Shown here: positions 61,302 through 64,000 of the stretch, one piece after another | Position numbering within the stretch: the first letter of the stretch is position 1 | Layout: each line of letters begins with the position of its first letter | Assembly: GCF_900537995.1 (NCBI RefSeq) | Contig: NZ_LR027880.1 | Coordinates: forward strand, 2,488,001-2,552,000 | DNA length: 64,000 nucleotides | Source of the DNA: Roseburia intestinalis L1-82 | GTDB taxonomy: Bacteria; Bacillota; Clostridia; Lachnospirales; Lachnospiraceae | Direction of reading: 5' to 3' | Position numbers and translations under genes: made by a program | Notes under the pieces: model-generated | Told to the model about the DNA's origin: nothing | Seen by the model: the letters and a program-made list of their open reading frames with translations, nothing else | Databases searched by the model: none

Positions 61302-62471
61302 ATGAAAATTTACGTAGGCATTGATATTGCCAAACTTAATCATTTCGCCGCTGCGATTTCTTCCGACGGTGAAATAATCATTGAGCCGTTCAAATTCACA
61401 AATGACGCTGATGGCTTCCAACTGCTGGTCTCTAAACTCGAATCATTCGATAAGAACAGCCTCATCATCGGTCTTGAGTCAACGGCACACTACGGTGACA
61501 ACCTTGTTCGATACCTTGTTACTGAGCTTTACCAAGTGTGTGTGTTGAACCCCATCAAAACCTGTCAAATGCGAAAAAATAACGTTCGCAAAACTAAGAC
61601 AGATAAGGTCGACACTTACGTGATTGCTAAAACTCTTATGATACAGGACAACCTCAGATTCGTCAGCTTCTTCGATCTCGATATGATGGATCTTAAGGCA
61701 TTGGGACGTTTCCGTCAGAAAACCATAAAGCAACGTACCCGATTGAAAATTCAACTGACAACCTATGTTGATCAGGTCTTTCCGGAGATTCAATACTTTT
61801 TCAAATCCGGTCTGCATCAACACGCTGTCTATGCTTTATTAAAAGAAGCACCTTCTCCAAAAGAGATTGCTTCCATGCATATGACTCATCTGGCAAATCT
61901 GCTCAAAGTGAACTCACACGGACACTTTACCAAAGAACAGGCCAAAGAATTAAGAGTTCTCGCACAGAAGTCTGTCGGTGCTAACGACAGCGCTATATCT
62001 ATTCAGATAACTCAAACCATTCAACAAATCGAGTTACTGGATAGCCAATTAGAAAAGATTGAAGCTGAGATGACGGATATCATGAAATTCAACGATTCTG
62101 TCATCATGACCATTCCTGGTATCGGTTATATCAATGGTGGAATGATTCTTGGTGAAATAGGTGATATTCACCGTTTCTCCAATCCAAACAAGCTGCTTGC
62201 TTTTGCTGGTCTGGATCCTTCTGTTTATCAGTCTGGTAACTTTCAGGCTAAGACAACAAGGATGTCCAAACGTGGCTCTCGTGTTTTACGATATGCCCTT
62301 GTAAATGCAGCTTGGAACGTTGTCAGAAACAACGCAACCTTCAAGGCTTATTATGATGCCAAGAGAGCTGAAGGCCGGTCTCACTACAATGCACTTGGGC
62401 ATTGTTCCGGCAAACTTGTCAGAGTCATCTGGAAGATGCTCACCGACAATGTCGAATTTAACCTCAAATAA
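61302..62471 (+). CDS. IS110-family transposase
   Basis: A 389-residue recombinase. N-terminal RuvC-like DEDD part: [53 protein letters not shown] segment; the C-terminal transposase_20 part reads [34 protein letters not shown], and [18 protein letters not shown] with the catalytic Ser region. It appears intact. ATG at 61302 follows GGGAGG. Base composition is slightly more AT-rich than the neighbours. Confidence 0.95.
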   Translation: MKIYVGIDIAKLNHFAAAISSDGEIIIEPFKFTNDADGFQLLVSKLESFDKNSLIIGLESTAHYGDNLVRYLVTELYQVCVLNPIKTCQMRKNNVRKTKTDKVDTYVIAKTLMIQDNLRFVSFFDLDMMDLKALGRFRQKTIKQRTRLKIQLTTYVDQVFPEIQYFFKSGLHQHAVYALLKEAPSPKEIASMHMTHLANLLKVNSHGHFTKEQAKELRVLAQKSVGANDSAISIQITQTIQQIELLDSQLEKIEAEMTDIMKFNDSVIMTIPGIGYINGGMILGEIGDIHRFSNPNKLLAFAGLDPSVYQSGNFQAKTTRMSKRGSRVLRYALVNAAWNVVRNNATFKAYYDAKRAEGRSHYNALGHCSGKLVRVIWKMLTDNVEFNLK

Positions 62472-62492
62472 GAGGTCTGTATACCAATATCG

Positions 62493-62737
62493 ATAGATTT
62501 TGAAAAAGCACCCTAAGGGAGCTCTATTAAAGTTACCCTTTTTTACCACCGATATGAAAAAGAAATTTTTTACTAATTTATGGTTGACTTTTCATAGCTG
62601 GTCTCCAAACATTACTGATTTTTTGTCTGTCAACAATCAATCAGAACTTTCCATATTTCTGTATTTCCATACGTTTTATAGTGTAGCGTTTCTTCTGCAA
62701 TTTTTCAAACATTTTATGCATAATCATGCAATATTAT
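62493..62737. other. Non-coding stretch right of the IS110 element
   Basis: About 245 AT-rich bases. I see no credible gene, only a short open frame without a family match. Part may belong to the IS right end if the boundary lies further right than 62492. Confidence 0.4.
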
Positions 62738-62745
62738 AAAAGAGT

Positions 62746-62879
62746 ATTACTGTTCACTCGTACCTCGTTCCAGTAACGGATTTTACCGATGCTTCGCATT
62801 CCAAATCGGCAAAATCTGCTGCCACCACTGTATCATACGGCATTTTCAGTTCAGAAAATGCCTGCCTGTGAACAGTAAC
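62746..62879. mobile_element. 134-bp MITE-like element, copy 2
   Basis: Inverted ends TTACTGTTCAC and GTGAACAGTAA match over 11 bases. Five substitutions in 132 aligned bases separate it from the copy at 19.7 kb. The 9-base sequence AAAAGAGTA flanks both sides (62738-62746 and 62880-62888), a target duplication. The right duplication is part of the terminator of the ABC gene. It encodes nothing. Confidence 0.9.
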
Positions 62880-62880
62880 A

Positions 62881-62919
62881 AAAGAGTATCATTCCACTGT
62901 GATCTGTGAAATGATACTC
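62881..62919 (-). terminator. Terminator of the ABC exporter gene
   Basis: Minus strand GAGTATCATT, a loop, AATGATACTC, TTTTG: a 10-bp stem just past the stop at 62926. The MITE inserted directly in its T-run side and duplicated the edge of the stem. Confidence 0.85.
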
Positions 62920-62925
62920 CCCCTC

Positions 62926-64000
62926 TTACATTGCCACTACGTCATCTGCAATCGCCATCGTAGATTTCCGATGCGATACCAGAAGAATTGTTTTATTTTC
63001 TTTTTCCCTGTCAAGACTTCTTAAAATGATTCCCTCATTTAAACTGTCGATATTGCTGGTCGGTTCATCCAAAAATATCATGTCCCCGTCATGTAAAAAT
63101 GCACGCGCAATACCGATGCGCTGACGCTCCCCGCCGGAGACCGAGTCTCCTAACTCCGCTAACTTCGTGTCATAGCCATCCGGCAGTGACAGGATAAATT
63201 CATGCAGTGCCGCTTTTTTTGCCGCTGCAACAACTTCTTCCCTGCTTGCATCCTCTTTTGCAACTTTGATGTTATTTTCGATCGTATCCTCAAACAGGAA
63301 TGTCTCCTGTGTGACGTAGGAAATGCTGCTGCGCAGTGCCGCAGTCGAAATCTCACCGACATTCGTTTTTCCATAACGGATGTCTCCCTCCGATGTCTCA
63401 TAAAAACGCATCAGAAGTTTTAAAAGGGTTGATTTGCCGCATCCGCTCTTTCCTAAGATTCCGTGGATCTTATGTTCGGCAAATACATGATCAAAGTTCT
63501 CTAATACTCCGTTTGGACTTTTTTTATACTCAGCCTGTATTTCCACTTTATCCTCTTTTGTAAACTCAGCCTGTGCTCCTTTTTGCCCCTCTTTTGTCAG
63601 CGCAGACTCATATGCAAAAGATACATGCTCACAGGATATATCACCTTCACACACTGTACTTCCGCCCAAAACATCTTCCACCAGTGGCTCTTCCTCTAAA
63701 ATGTCCAACACACGGTTTCCACTCGCAAGTGTGTGCTGTAAGTTATTCGAAAGTGCGGAAAGTGCCGCCGTCGGACCAAAGGAGCTGATCATTGCGATCA
63801 CCGCGACCATTGCCTGATCCGCGCTCACCGTCCCCTGCTCTGCAAAATGCCCGCAGACTGCTGCCATAAGGACACCCGCGATCAGGATCACTCCGTCAGT
63901 CACGATGCGCTGTATATTTTCTGCCATCTTTAACTTCTGGTTTTTCTGCTCTAACTGTTCTGTCTGGCTGTTCATTTCTCTCAGACGTTTTTCCTGCTGT
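62926..64000 (-). CDS. ABC exporter, permease-ATPase half-transporter (partial)
   Basis: The C-terminal 358 codons; the frame is open through the right edge (QQEKRLREMNSQ at the border), so the N-terminal membrane domain lies outside. The last membrane helices are present, then the ATPase domain: Walker A GILGKSGCGKSTLL, Q-loop VTQETFLFEDT, signature DSVSGGERQRIGIARAF, Walker B MIFLDEPTSNID, H-loop LVSHRKST. It resembles CydC/heterodimeric exporter halves. An insert of about 25 charged residues (EGQKGAQAEFTKEDKVEIQ) precedes Walker A. The exported substrate is unknown. Confidence 0.9.
   Translation of the reverse strand, partial: QQEKRLREMNSQTEQLEQKNQKLKMAENIQRIVTDGVILIAGVLMAAVCGHFAEQGTVSADQAMVAVIAMISSFGPTAALSALSNNLQHTLASGNRVLDILEEEPLVEDVLGGSTVCEGDISCEHVSFAYESALTKEGQKGAQAEFTKEDKVEIQAEYKKSPNGVLENFDHVFAEHKIHGILGKSGCGKSTLLKLLMRFYETSEGDIRYGKTNVGEISTAALRSSISYVTQETFLFEDTIENNIKVAKEDASREEVVAAAKKAALHEFILSLPDGYDTKLAELGDSVSGGERQRIGIARAFLHDGDMIFLDEPTSNIDSLNEGIILRSLDREKENKTILLVSHRKSTMAIADDVVAM

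Larger units (their letters stand above)
61078..62492 (+). mobile_element. IS110-family insertion sequence
   Basis: One DEDD transposase with a 200-base non-coding left end and a short right end. AATATCG occurs at 61078-61084 and again at 62486-62492 and may mark the two boundaries (size about 1.4 kb, normal for IS110), but this boundary call is weak. IS110 elements have no long terminal inverted repeats, and none is seen. Confidence 0.7.

Noticed and set aside
62500..62739. A 79-codon open frame right of the IS110 element
   Set aside because: It has no ribosome site and no recognisable family; the sequence is AT-rich and probably IS end or intergenic DNA.

Overview
The window looks like chromosomal DNA of a gut Lachnospiraceae (Roseburia / Agathobacter-type Clostridia). 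This rests on moderate-to-low G+C, a CIRCE-controlled groES-groEL pair, a Lachnospiraceae-type DUF5717 giant protein, a DUF6110 protein next to a metal P-type ATPase, a feo cluster with a FeoB-associated Cys-rich peptide, CUT1 sugar ABC operons with GH94/GH38/GH2/GH51 enzymes, and a monomeric [FeFe] hydrogenase. I see no rRNA, tRNA or CRISPR. Genus assignment is inference.

Layout. 0-4.5 kb: a left-truncated DUF5717 gene divergent from a HisC/CobD-like aminotransferase. 4.6-14 kb: groES-groEL, a DUF2974 lipase-like protein, a Cof-type HAD phosphatase, a [FeFe] hydrogenase, a diguanylate cyclase overlapping an alpha/beta hydrolase, and a membrane-anchored protein of unknown role. 14-19.7 kb: a metal-efflux island with two P1B ATPases, DUF6110, a free HMA metallochaperone and an ArsR/CadC regulator with a readable operator and promoter. 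19.7-20.6 kb: a short-chain dehydrogenase whose stop codon lies in the target duplication of a 134-bp MITE.

20.7-30.6 kb is a beta-glucoside phosphorolysis locus: binding protein, two permeases, an AraC regulator and two GH94 phosphorylases. An almost identical 19-bp motif lies exactly 33 bp upstream of the -10 of both the transporter and the phosphorylase promoters. 30.6-34.6 kb is ferrous-iron uptake: two FeoA, FeoB, the Cys-rich FeoB partner, a Fur-family regulator and an HMA protein, with a Fur-like box and GTTAG-N6-CTAAC palindromes. 34.7-50.4 kb is a glycan locus: YesM/YesN two-component system, ABC transporter, GH38 alpha-mannosidase, GH2 beta-galactosidase and GH51 arabinofuranosidase, with an unexpected NifU-like gene inside the transporter/hydrolase operon.

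50.4-64 kb: an OmpR/histidine kinase pair, a small graveyard (truncated GNAT and AraC pieces), a radical-SAM protein, an SdpI-like protein, DegV, a metallophosphoesterase-acetyltransferase fusion, a YbaK deacylase, a Dabb protein, an NhaC antiporter, an IS110-family element with a foldable bridge-RNA-like leader, the second MITE copy with a perfect 9-bp target duplication, and a right-truncated ABC exporter. The most novel-looking items are the MITE family, the IS110 leader RNA, and the shared regulatory motifs in the GH94 and feo loci.
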